Shown here one piece after another: positions 16,848 through 24,954 of a stretch of DNA of 30,828 nucleotides. The stretch is from UBA11524 sp051886675 (GTDB lineage: Bacteria; Bacillota; Clostridia; Christensenellales; Aristaeellaceae), in assembly GCA_051886675.1 (NCBI GenBank), contig JBJEYH010000082.1, positions 1 through 30,828 of the forward strand, in the 5' to 3' direction. Made by a program: the position numbers and the translations under genes. Position 1 is the stretch's first letter. Every line of letters starts with the position of its first letter. The notes beneath the pieces were generated by a model, which was given only the letters and a program-made list of their open reading frames with translations, did not search any database and was not told where the DNA came from.

Positions 16848-17887
16848 GCGTCCTGCCCCTCCAGCGGCTTGCTGGTGGCCACGCAGATGGTGCGCATTTC
16901 CGCCCAGGGCTCCTCGAACACCTTCGTGGGATCGCCGGGCTGCCAGGGCCGGGTGCCGCAGTAGAAGTGATACAGCACCCCCTGCCAGTACACCATGGAC
17001 GCCTTGTGGGCGTGGCCGCTGTCATAGCTCCCGGGCGCGCCGTAGCCGATGATCGGCGCATCCACCTTCTCCCACCGCAGCAGATCCCGCGACAGCGCCA
17101 GGCCTTCCTGCGCATGCCCCGGCCCCAGGCCGAAGTAGAAGTTCAGCCACTGATCCCCGTCGTGCACCACGTAGGGGTCGGAGACGAACCGCCGGTCCCA
17201 GGCATCGGGCGTGACCCGCAGCACCGGGTTGCCCGTGTAGCGCGTCCAGTGCATCAGATCCTCCGAGAAGGCCACGCCCGTCTGCTCCGTCCAGGCGGCG
17301 GCCTCGTCCTTGGCGTTGTAGAACATCAGCCAGCGGTTCTCGTGGCGGATGATGCATGCCTTGTACAGCCCGCCCTTTTCCCAGGCTTCGCCCTCCCGCC
17401 AGGAGAACACCGGCTCATCCAGCCGATGCCACTCGGACAGATCCTCCTTCTCGCACCAGATCAGGCTGATCTGCGCGGAGCCGGTTTCGTAGCCCTCGCC
17501 GGGGTAGGAGTGGTACACGCCCCAGTAGCGGCCGTTGACCTTCCGGAGCGTGGGCACGTCCCACAGGCTGTCGCTTTCCTTGATCATCCAGGTGACCGCG
17601 CCGCCGCCCCGATCCCAGCGTGTGCTGTCCTTTTCCAGGCGGGGGAGGATGACGCGCTCATGCTCCCAGTGGAGCAGGTCATCGGACGCGGCCAGCGCGG
17701 ACTGGTAGCCGATGCCGTCATAGCCGGTGTAGACCATGTGGAACCTGCCGCCGTGACGGAACACAAAGGGGATATCCACGGATTTCTCGTCGAAGGCCCC
17801 GGGCACGCCGGAACCGGTCAGCACGGGCCGGGGATAGCGGCAGGGGGTCAGGTACGGGGCGATACGGGGGTCCTGGATGGAGATCAT
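16844..17887 (-). CDS. Five-bladed beta-propeller glycosidase (GH43/GH32/GH130-like)
   Basis: 347 residues from ATG 17887, which has GGAGG at 17897-17901; an in-frame extension to 17941 lacks such a site. The repeated blade signature is clear: SDDLLHWE (68-75), SEDLMHWT (208-215) and SRDLLRWE (266-273), as in GH43, GH32/68 and GH130 propellers. Early Asp38 in SVDIPF, Asp110 in LWDVPT and Glu and Asp residues in the middle blades are candidate active-site acids. No signal peptide. Which family it belongs to, and so arabinosidase, xylosidase, galactosidase or phosphorylase activity, cannot be told here. It overlaps the GH106-like gene by 4 bases, so the two are translationally coupled and probably act on the same oligosaccharide. 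Confidence 0.75.
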   Translation of the reverse strand: MISIQDPRIAPYLTPCRYPRPVLTGSGVPGAFDEKSVDIPFVFRHGGRFHMVYTGYDGIGYQSALAASDDLLHWEHERVILPRLEKDSTRWDRGGGAVTWMIKESDSLWDVPTLRKVNGRYWGVYHSYPGEGYETGSAQISLIWCEKEDLSEWHRLDEPVFSWREGEAWEKGGLYKACIIRHENRWLMFYNAKDEAAAWTEQTGVAFSEDLMHWTRYTGNPVLRVTPDAWDRRFVSDPYVVHDGDQWLNFYFGLGPGHAQEGLALSRDLLRWEKVDAPIIGYGAPGSYDSGHAHKASMVYWQGVLYHFYCGTRPWQPGDPTKVFEEPWAEMRTICVATSKPLEGQDA

Positions 17888-17997
17888 GTTGATTGTCCTC
17901 CTGATGGATTGATGAGGGCTGTTCAGCCCGCGGTTGATCATGGCGACGGGGCGCGGTGGGCTTTCCGGGGGGAGGGGGAGGGGCGACTTCGGGGAGG

Positions 17998-18196
17998 GCG
18001 CGGAACCTGCCGTTTCCCTCGCGGGCGGACTTCGTCGCCTGCTCGGAAACTCGGTTTTTTTTCCGTTCCTTTATTTCTATTTCTTGGTGTTGGGCCTGGG
18101 CTGCCGCCCAGACCTGCGCAGGGGCTAACGCCGCCCCTGCACCCGCGCAAGGGGCATCGCCCCTTGCCCCTTTTCCGCTGGCGCGATTACTTGGAG
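17998..18196 (-). repeat. 199-bp intergenic repeat with three hairpins, copy 1
   Basis: Reverse complement of the unit at 30566-30768 with few differences. In the minus orientation it begins AAGTAATCGCGCCAGCGG at the end of the GH78 gene, then has three inverted repeats: CAAGGGGC/GCCCCTTG, AGGGGC/GCCCCT and GGGC/GCCC, followed by a purine-rich A tract. It overlaps the last codons and the TAA stop of the GH78 gene. The 110 bases between it and the propeller start hold only a small GGGCTG/CAGCCC palindrome (17916-17929) and the ribosome binding site. Confidence 0.9.
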
Positions 18197-20775
18197 TTGA
18201 CTTGAACCTGACACAGATAGGTGTGTTCCCCCGAGCCGACCTGCTCGTCGATGTCCCCGGCCTCGGTGCGGATGTGGGCGGTGGTGTTCGGCGGCACGGT
18301 CACCTGCAGGCGCACGCCGCCTTCCTCCCTCGCCCAAGCGACAGCCACGCGGCCGTAGGGATGGGTCATCCATACGCTGACGTGCTCAATGCCCTGCGCA
18401 AAGTGCGGACAGATCGTCAGCTGGTCGAACCGCTCGTGGGTGCGGATGGAGCCGATGCCGCCCAGGCCGCTGAAGAACCACTCGTCCAGGCTGCCCAGCA
18501 TCAGATGGTTCTGCGAGCCGTGGGGCCGGGCGGGATCGGGGCCGTCCCATTCCTCGGTGAGGGTGGTGGCGCCGCAGCGCACCTGATAGCCGTAGCCGGG
18601 GGTGTCGGTGATGTTGGTCATGGTGCTGATCAGGTCGGACATGCCGTTGGCCGTCATCGCGGCCACCAGGTAGGGATGTCCCACGTCCCCGGCGGTGATG
18701 GCGTAGTTCCGCTTGACCACCTCGTCCCGCAGCTGCCGGAGCGCCTTCTCCCGGAATTCCTCCGGCACCAGCCCGGCCATCAGGCTCAGGGCCTGGCAGG
18801 CCTGGCTGCCGTTGGCGTAGCGGCCGGTCTGGTCATCCAGGAACTGGGCGTTGTATTCCTCCTTCACATACGCCAGCTGCCTTGCGTAGGCGTCGGCCTC
18901 CTCCGGCATATCCAGGAGACGGGCGGTGCGAACCATGATATCCAGGTCGATGGCGTACAGGCAGGTGGCGCACACGGGCACCGGGGTATTCTGGGAATAG
19001 GGGGTGCAGGGGCCGATGTCCAGCCAGTCGCCCAGGCCGTGGTGCAGCACGCCGTGATGGGTGCGTCCGGTCAGGTAGTCCACGTAGCGCTTCATGGTGG
19101 GATAGGCACTGCGCAGGGCCCGGAGATTGCCGTATTTGCAGTACAGGTGCCAGGGGTTCAGCACGCAGGCGCTGCCCCATTCCGGGGAATCCACGAAGCC
19201 CTTGTGCCACTTGTCAAAGCCCGTGACGTATTCCGGGCAGATGTCCGCCACCATGCCGCTGTCGCGCTGGGCGTCGGCCATGTCCTGCTCCACCTTTTCG
19301 TAGAGCGCCTGCAGATCCCAGCTGCACAGCATCGCCGGGCCGATCAGATGGGTTTCCTCCAGCCAGGGGAGCTTCTCCCGGTGGGGGCAGTCGGTGAAGT
19401 AGCTCTTGATGTTGGACAGCATGGCCTGCCGGATGATCCCGTGGATCTGGTTGAACAGCTCGCTGGAGCAGGCAAAGCCGCCGGTTTCCTCCAGGTCGGG
19501 GTAGATGAACTCGCCCTCCAGCATCTCCAGCACGGGCGTATCCGTCAGGGGGGATCCCACCGGGGCCGCGCCCTCCACCGCCACGTAGCGGAAGCCCGTG
19601 TAGGTGAAGTCCGGCGCGAACTCCTGGGTTTCATCGCCGTTCAGGATGTACGTCCAGGCATAGCCCCGGCCCGTGACCTTCTGGTCGGGCAGGCCGTCCG
19701 CGCCGAGAATCTCGCCGGGGGTCATGACCACCCTGCGCCCGGCCATCTGCCCGTCGGTGCGCAGGCGGATCCGCACCCAGCCCGAAAAGTTCGTCCCCAG
19801 GTCGTACAGGTCGCGGCCGTCGGCCAGGCGCGTCACCTTCACCGGGGCGTAGCGCTGCATCACCTTCTCCGGGGGGATGGCCTGGGCCCGCAGCACGGCT
19901 TCCGGCGCGGTGACGACGGGCGCGGCTTCCCATGCGCTGTCGTCATACTCCGGCAGGGACGTCTCCGCGAAGGGCACCCGGCCGTCGTAATCCTCCCCGC
20001 CGTAGATGCAGCAGAAGCTCACGGGGCTTGCCCCCATGCGCCATTCGCCGTCGGACAGCACGTATGCCCGCGTGCCGTCCTGATACTCCAGGCGCAGCTG
20101 GCACAGCAGCTTGCGCTGGCCGTAGCTGCGGGGGAAGTAGACGTACCGCCCTCCGCGCACGTTGTACATGCCGTCGCCCAGCTTCACGCACAGGGCGTTG
20201 TCGCCGGGGCGGAGAAGCGCCGTCACGTCATAGGTGGTATACAGCGCGGTCTTGCGATAATCCGTCCAGCCGGGCTCCAGCACCGCGTCGGTGACGGGCC
20301 GGCCGTTCATCATGCACACCCCGTGGCCCAGCGCGCACAGCGACAGCCGGGCTGCCCGCAGGGGCCTGTCCACCCGGAACGCCCTGCGGAAGAGGTGATA
20401 AACTTCATCCTGATTTTCGCCGATCCACTGGCCCTTCCAGTCCCCGGGGGTCAGCATGGCGGTTTCAAAGCGCGCCTCCTGGCTGGCGAGCTCCTCCCGG
20501 CCCTCGTCGGAGCGGGCGGTCACCTGCACCTGCCAGCGGTAGGCGGTTTCGGCGGCCAGGGGCGCGCCGGCGTATTCGATCTGATTCATGCGGGAGCTGG
20601 CGACCTCGCCGCTGTCCCACATGAGCGTGTCATCCTGCCAGACACGCAGGCGATAGCTTTCCTGCATCCAGCTGCCTGCGGTGTTTTCCGCCCGCCAGGA
20701 GAATACCGGACGGGGCGTGTCGATATCAAGCGGATCCCTGCGGTTTTCCGTGCGAAGATTCGTCAGTATCCTCAC
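18187..20775 (-). CDS. Alpha-L-rhamnosidase, GH78 (second copy), first gene of the operon
   Basis: 862 residues from GTG 20775, with AAGGAGA at 20782-20788 and no better ATG. Order: N-terminal fibronectin-like domain, jelly-roll domain, beta domain with LYDLGTNFSGW (323-333), and the (alpha/alpha)6 catalytic domain with DCPHREK (462-468) and WLEE (471-474). That motif is the other common GH78 form, distinct from the DCPQRDER of the first copy; the usual Gly after REKL is Pro here. The C-terminal TLTEEWDG carries the second conserved Glu. No signal peptide, so intracellular. Promoter and leader (about 55 bases) are directly upstream. The repeat element supplies its final codons and stop. Confidence 0.94.
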   Translation of the reverse strand: MRILTNLRTENRRDPLDIDTPRPVFSWRAENTAGSWMQESYRLRVWQDDTLMWDSGEVASSRMNQIEYAGAPLAAETAYRWQVQVTARSDEGREELASQEARFETAMLTPGDWKGQWIGENQDEVYHLFRRAFRVDRPLRAARLSLCALGHGVCMMNGRPVTDAVLEPGWTDYRKTALYTTYDVTALLRPGDNALCVKLGDGMYNVRGGRYVYFPRSYGQRKLLCQLRLEYQDGTRAYVLSDGEWRMGASPVSFCCIYGGEDYDGRVPFAETSLPEYDDSAWEAAPVVTAPEAVLRAQAIPPEKVMQRYAPVKVTRLADGRDLYDLGTNFSGWVRIRLRTDGQMAGRRVVMTPGEILGADGLPDQKVTGRGYAWTYILNGDETQEFAPDFTYTGFRYVAVEGAAPVGSPLTDTPVLEMLEGEFIYPDLEETGGFACSSELFNQIHGIIRQAMLSNIKSYFTDCPHREKLPWLEETHLIGPAMLCSWDLQALYEKVEQDMADAQRDSGMVADICPEYVTGFDKWHKGFVDSPEWGSACVLNPWHLYCKYGNLRALRSAYPTMKRYVDYLTGRTHHGVLHHGLGDWLDIGPCTPYSQNTPVPVCATCLYAIDLDIMVRTARLLDMPEEADAYARQLAYVKEEYNAQFLDDQTGRYANGSQACQALSLMAGLVPEEFREKALRQLRDEVVKRNYAITAGDVGHPYLVAAMTANGMSDLISTMTNITDTPGYGYQVRCGATTLTEEWDGPDPARPHGSQNHLMLGSLDEWFFSGLGGIGSIRTHERFDQLTICPHFAQGIEHVSVWMTHPYGRVAVAWAREEGGVRLQVTVPPNTTAHIRTEAGDIDEQVGSGEHTYLCQVQVNSK

Positions 20776-20835
20776 GGGTGTCTCCTTCTGCCGGATTGAT
20801 GCGGCGTATCCTGTTTTCTGACTGCGTATAGGGAT

Positions 20836-20864
20836 ATTGTATCATGATTCGTCCGTCCTGCCAA
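20836..20864 (-). promoter_or_regulatory. Sigma-A-type promoter of the 11-gene catabolic operon
   Basis: On the minus strand the -35 is TTGGCA (20859-20864) and the -10 TACAAT (20836-20841) with a 17-bp spacer, and TG one base before the -10 makes it extended. Predicted transcription start near 20829, giving a leader of about 55 bases before GTG 20775. No other comparable promoter is seen further down the operon. Confidence 0.75.
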
Positions 20865-20899
20865 TGCAAACAGGCATTTTTCCGGACATGGACAGCAAT

Positions 20900-20940
20900 G
20901 CGGGGAAGGGGCGTATGCTATGCGCCGGCCCCTTCCCCGC
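20900..20940 (-). terminator. Strong hairpin after the solute-binding protein gene, probable terminator
   Basis: A perfect 13-bp stem, GCGGGGAAGGGGC (20900-20912) and GCCCCTTCCCCGC (20928-20940), loop 15. It lies 39 bases past the importer operon stop (20979) and before the next promoter. There is no U tract on the minus strand directly after it, so it may terminate weakly or protect the mRNA 3' end. Confidence 0.6.
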
Positions 20941-20978
20941 CTCCTTTTGGGAGAATTCAGTTCCTGTTGGTCAAATGC

Positions 20979-22697
20979 TTACTCCACGATGGAGTTGGCG
21001 TTCAGCATGGCGATGGTCTCGTCGAAGTCCTCGTCAGACTGGGACTTGACGCCCTGCACATACTTCTCCCAGGCAGCGTCGTCGTTGACGTCGTACTGAC
21101 CGGTGATGAACTTCAGCGCTTCCTCACGGGCGTACAGCTCGCAGGCGGAGGTCAGCTGGGACTTCGCGGCGGACTGATCGGCGTCCAGGGACAGCGCGGC
21201 GGGACGGTCATAGGGAGACACGGAATCTTCGCCGCCCTGACGGTCGGACTCGATCCAGTACTTGCCCATGTAGTAGCCGTCGGTGGGATTCCACCAGGGT
21301 TCGGGGTTGGAGGACACCTGCACCATGGCGGAGAAGTTGATCGGGATGAAGGGGATGCCGGAGCGGCACACGGAGGAAGCCATCAGGCCGTAGTTGGCGG
21401 ACTCCAGGGCGGGAGAGGAGCCTTCGGGCGCGACCATGATCTCGTCCACGTAGGTCTTGGCGCCGTCATCAGCCACGGTGTAGGACACGCCCTCGATGCC
21501 CCAGTTCATCAGGGTGACCATCTCGTCGGAATACTGGTAGTCGATCATGGCCACGCAGTACTCGGGATACTGGGTGTCGCCGCCGATGAAGGTGCCCAGC
21601 AGCGCGTTGTCAAAGAACTTGCCGCCCAGCTTGGAGCCCCACTTCCAGGCGGTACCGTACTTGGTGTTGGAGGGCAGGTAGGCCAGGCCCCATTCCACGG
21701 AGGAATCCTCGGGCACGGCGTTGTTCCAGCCAGCGGCGGAACCGGCCCACAGGTTCGGGCAGATCACGGCATAGCCGGTCGCGGCCTTTTCCTGGGAGGC
21801 GTTGTAGTCGGAGGTGGCCAGCTCGGGATCGATGTAGCCGGCGTTGTACAGCTCAGACAGGTAGGTCAGCATCTCGCGGAAGTTGTCCTCGATGGGGCCG
21901 AAGGACCATTCGGAGCCGTTCCAGTACAGGGTATCCCAGGTGTGGTACGCGCCCACGAAGCCGCGGTAGAAGGCATAGTCGCTGGTGGAGTTCATCATGA
22001 CGTACTTGGCGTCAATCTCGCCGGCGTCGATCTTGGCCTTCAGGGTGGCGCACAGCTCGGTGAACTCATCCAGGGTGGTGGCGGGGGTCAGGTCCAGCTG
22101 CTGCAGCACGTCGAAGCGATAGGCGTAGGCCGTGAAGGACTGGGCGCCCATGATGTTCTCGGTGTTCTGGCTGCCGTTCCAGAAGACGTAGGCGGAGCCG
22201 TCGGCGTTGTAGTGATACGCCTCGCCCTGGGGATGGCCGTCGATGTAGTCGCGATAGTAGTGGATGTAATCCTCATACTCGGCCAGGTTCAGCACAACGC
22301 CTTCCTCGCCGTACTCCTGGATGGCGCCGCCCTGGGAGTAGCTGTTGATGTCAGCCACGCTGCCGGCAGCCAGCTTGGTCAGCTCGTTGGCGCGGAAGTC
22401 GGCCCAGGGAGTCTCGGCGAACTCGACCTCAACGTCGACGCCCAGGTAGTGCTCCATGGCCTGCTCCCAGAGCTTCTGGATCTGGGTGCCGTTGCTGGAC
22501 TGGTTGAACAGGGCGATGTTCGCCTTGATCTTCAGCACGCCGCCGGGGATCTCGGGCAGAACCATGCCGTTGTCAGCGGCGGTGGCCCAGGTGGAGAAGT
22601 CGATGGTCCACTGATCGTCGGGGATCTCAGCGCCCGCGACGCTCATCATGCCCAGCGCCATCACAAGCGCCAGCAGCAGGGAAAGGAACTTTTTCAT
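20979..22697 (-). CDS. Extracellular solute-binding protein of a carbohydrate ABC importer (LplA-type)
   Basis: 572 residues from ATG 22697, with AAGGAGG at 22708-22714; the in-frame extension upstream to 22769 is not supported. The signal peptide MKKFLSLLLALVMALG ends at AGA before EIP (about residue 24), a signal peptidase I type site. No cysteine occurs, so it is not a lipoprotein, unlike most Gram-positive binding proteins. The rest has the composition of large family 1 oligosaccharide-binding proteins, rich in Trp and Tyr. It captures the oligosaccharide outside the cell for the two permeases encoded just upstream in the same operon, and is the last gene there. Confidence 0.88.
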   Translation of the reverse strand: MKKFLSLLLALVMALGMMSVAGAEIPDDQWTIDFSTWATAADNGMVLPEIPGGVLKIKANIALFNQSSNGTQIQKLWEQAMEHYLGVDVEVEFAETPWADFRANELTKLAAGSVADINSYSQGGAIQEYGEEGVVLNLAEYEDYIHYYRDYIDGHPQGEAYHYNADGSAYVFWNGSQNTENIMGAQSFTAYAYRFDVLQQLDLTPATTLDEFTELCATLKAKIDAGEIDAKYVMMNSTSDYAFYRGFVGAYHTWDTLYWNGSEWSFGPIEDNFREMLTYLSELYNAGYIDPELATSDYNASQEKAATGYAVICPNLWAGSAAGWNNAVPEDSSVEWGLAYLPSNTKYGTAWKWGSKLGGKFFDNALLGTFIGGDTQYPEYCVAMIDYQYSDEMVTLMNWGIEGVSYTVADDGAKTYVDEIMVAPEGSSPALESANYGLMASSVCRSGIPFIPINFSAMVQVSSNPEPWWNPTDGYYMGKYWIESDRQGGEDSVSPYDRPAALSLDADQSAAKSQLTSACELYAREEALKFITGQYDVNDDAAWEKYVQGVKSQSDEDFDETIAMLNANSIVE

Positions 22698-22722
22698 GCG
22701 GAAGGTACCTCCTTGTCGTATT

Positions 22723-22769
22723 GCCGCCGAAGCGGCGGTTTTATTGCATGGCACGGCATCGCATGCCAT
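22723..22769 (-). promoter_or_regulatory. Two hairpins between permease and binding-protein genes
   Basis: The 90-base gap holds an inverted repeat at 22723-22738 (CCGCCG/CGGCGG arms) and ATGGCA/TGCCAT at 22748-22769. On the minus transcript both precede the binding-protein ribosome binding site. Such hairpins can stabilise a downstream segment and raise binding-protein levels over permeases, which is inference here. Confidence 0.5.
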
Positions 22770-22787
22770 TACAAACGGGGATGAGCC

Positions 22788-23711
22788 TTAGCCCTTCACC
22801 GCGCCCACCTGGACGCCCGTGGCGAAGTACTTCTGCAGGAAGGGATAGATGATCATGACCGGCAGCGCCGTGGCCACGATGCAGGCGTACTGCACGCTCA
22901 GGCGGTTGAGCTGGCCATTGTTCATGGCGTTGGTGACCTCCTGCATGTCCGAGCCCGCGGAGGTGAACACGATCTTGCGCAGGATCATCTGGATGGGCTG
23001 CTTGGACGCGTCGCTGATGTAGAGCAGGGCGTCGTAGTAGCTGTTCCACATGCCGACGACAGCGAACAGTCCGAAGCTGGCGTACAGGGCCTTGGACAGG
23101 GGCACGTAGATCTTCAGGAGGATCTGGAACTCATTGGCGCCGTCGATGCGGGCGGATTCGCGCAGGGCGGGGGAGATGCCCCGGTAGAACGCCCGGTACA
23201 CGAACACGTTGTAGGCGCTCAGCGCGCCGGGGAGGATCAGCGACCACCAGGTATCCAGCATGTGCAGGTTCTTGATGAGCAGGTAGGTGGGCACCGTGCC
23301 GCCCGAGAAGAACATGGTGATCAGCAGAAGCACCGAGTACAGCTTCTTGAACACAAAGTCCGGGATGCTCATCACATACGCCAGGAGGGAGGTCATCGAC
23401 AGGTTGACGATGGCGAACCCAAGGCAGATGATGATGGTGTTCAGGTACGCGCCCCAGATGTTGGCTTCCTTAAAGAGCAGCTCGTAGCCGATGGTGGTGA
23501 AGCCCTTGGGGAACCAGCTGACCTGACCGGTGGTGATCATGGAGTTGCTGGAGAAGGAGACCGCGATCACGTTCAGGAACGGATACACGAAGATGATGGA
23601 CGCCAGGATGAAGAAGATGATCAGGATCACATCCACGGCAAAGGAGCCGACCTGGATCTTGTTCTTGTTCCTGGCTCCGCTGAAGCGGAGATGCTGGGTT
23701 GTGTTGGTCAT
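22788..23711 (-). CDS. Carbohydrate ABC transporter permease, YtcP/LplC type
   Basis: 307 residues with about six hydrophobic membrane segments (first about 25-48). The EAA loop that contacts the ATPase is at about 183-206 (ESARIDGANE). An N-terminal hydrophilic stretch of about 20 residues precedes the first segment. ATG 23711 has GGAGG overlapping the upstream permease stop region; the genes are 12 bases apart. It forms the membrane pore with the LplB-type permease. No ATPase gene accompanies the operon, so a shared MsmX-type ATPase encoded elsewhere probably energises it. Confidence 0.93.
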   Translation of the reverse strand: MTNTTQHLRFSGARNKNKIQVGSFAVDVILIIFFILASIIFVYPFLNVIAVSFSSNSMITTGQVSWFPKGFTTIGYELLFKEANIWGAYLNTIIICLGFAIVNLSMTSLLAYVMSIPDFVFKKLYSVLLLITMFFSGGTVPTYLLIKNLHMLDTWWSLILPGALSAYNVFVYRAFYRGISPALRESARIDGANEFQILLKIYVPLSKALYASFGLFAVVGMWNSYYDALLYISDASKQPIQMILRKIVFTSAGSDMQEVTNAMNNGQLNRLSVQYACIVATALPVMIIYPFLQKYFATGVQVGAVKG

Positions 23712-23723
23712 GGTTCTTCCTCC

Positions 23724-24680
23724 TTACCACAGGCTGTTCTCGGGGTTCATCTTGCGCACGATCATGTTCGTGCCCCACACCAGCGCAAAGCAGATGACCG
23801 AGGAGAACAGGTTGACGGCCGTCGAGTAGCTGAACTTGCCGTTTTCGATACCCTGGTGGTAAACGAAGGTGGACAGCACCTCCAGGGCGGAGCGGTTGGT
23901 ATCGTTCTGCATCAGCAGGATCTTGGTGAAGTCGGCGCTCATGACCGAGCCCACGTTCATGATCAGGAGCGTGGTGGTGGTGGGCAGGATGGCGGGCCAG
24001 GCGATGTGGCGGATCTTCTGCAGGCGGTTGGCGCCGTCCAGGTTGGCCACGTCGTACAGGGAGGTATCCACGTTGGACAGGGCCGACAGGTACATGATCG
24101 AGCCCCAGCCTGTGCCCTGCCAGATGGCCGAGCCGATGTACTCCAGCAGGAAGTAGGTATCGCCGTCGTTCATGTTGATGCGGGCCAGCCCGAACAGGGA
24201 GCGGATGTCGTTGAACATACCGTTGATGGAGCCGAAGCTGTTGAGCATGGAGCAGATGACCACCACGGACAGGAAGTGCGGAATGTAGGAGGCCGTCTGC
24301 ACGACGCGCTTGAAGCGGGGGGTCTTGAGCTCATTGAGCAGCAGGGCGAAGATGATGGGCATGGGGTAGGTGAAGAGCATCGTCAGCACGCCCACGCGGA
24401 AGGTATTCCAGATGATGTAGCCGCTGTTGACGTTCTTGAAGAATGTCTGGAAGTTCTTGTAGAACGGATCAAGCCATGCACTGCCCCACACGCCCTTGGA
24501 CGCCTTGTAGTTCTTGAAGGCGATCAGGACGCCGTAGATGGGCACGTACTTGAAAATGATCAGCAGAGCCATGGGCAGAAGGGACATGAGAATCAGCAGC
24601 TTCTGTTCCCACATCCGCTTCCAGATGCTCTTTTTCGGGCTGTTAACAACGGGAGAACGCGTCGCCCCTCTGGCTGTCAT
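23724..24680 (-). CDS. Carbohydrate ABC transporter permease, LplB type
   Basis: 318 residues, about six membrane segments, first at about 28-48. The EAA loop is at about 209-232 (VANLDGANRL). KYVPIYG at 44-50 is a common LplB-family signature. ATG 24680 is preceded by a GAGAGGG site. First gene of the importer operon, divergent from the sensor kinase gene, with 274 bases between. Together with the YtcP-type permease it imports an oligosaccharide, likely the substrate of the cytoplasmic glycosidases in the neighbouring operon. Confidence 0.93.
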   Translation of the reverse strand: MTARGATRSPVVNSPKKSIWKRMWEQKLLILMSLLPMALLIIFKYVPIYGVLIAFKNYKASKGVWGSAWLDPFYKNFQTFFKNVNSGYIIWNTFRVGVLTMLFTYPMPIIFALLLNELKTPRFKRVVQTASYIPHFLSVVVICSMLNSFGSINGMFNDIRSLFGLARINMNDGDTYFLLEYIGSAIWQGTGWGSIMYLSALSNVDTSLYDVANLDGANRLQKIRHIAWPAILPTTTTLLIMNVGSVMSADFTKILLMQNDTNRSALEVLSTFVYHQGIENGKFSYSTAVNLFSSVICFALVWGTNMIVRKMNPENSLW

Positions 24681-24954
24681 GCAAGGTCACCCTCTCAAAA
24701 GAAATGATGTTGTCTGAATTTTACCGAATTTTTGCCAGTTAGGCCATGGAAAAATTCTCTTGCTTTATGCAAATATTTAAGTTTTCGCAGGATAATTCGT
24801 CCATATCGCACAAATATAATTCCTGTTGCACGGCGAAAATGGCCGATCCGGTCGGGAAACGATTCTTTTTCTCCGGGTGTGTCCTTGCATTGGCCGGAAT
24901 CCTGTATTAAAATATCGGTAAAACCAGGCGTTTTCTGTCGCCGCCGGAGGTCCT
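24681..24954. promoter_or_regulatory. Divergent control region between importer and sensor kinase operons
   Basis: 274 bases, AT-rich against the GC-rich background. The plus-strand promoter is listed separately. For the importer on the minus strand only a -10-like TAAAAT (24718-24723) is seen, without a good -35; that would fit activation by the AraC-type regulator, but no binding repeat could be identified. The rest of the region shows no gene. Confidence 0.5.
24885..24913 (+). promoter_or_regulatory. Sigma-A-type promoter of the sensor kinase operon
   Basis: TTGCAT (24885-24890) and TAAAAT (24908-24913) with a 17-bp spacer. A start near 24920 leaves about 35 bases before the ATG at 24955, with CGGAGG at 24945-24950. 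Confidence 0.65.

Noticed and set aside
20865..20885. Small AATGC/GCATT hairpin with a T run as a plus-strand terminator
   Set aside because: Five-bp stem only, and no plus-strand gene ends there.
22698..22769. Upstream extension of the importer binding protein to 22769
   Set aside because: It adds a non-signal stretch in front of a standard signal peptide and lacks a ribosome binding site; ATG 22697 has AAGGAGG.
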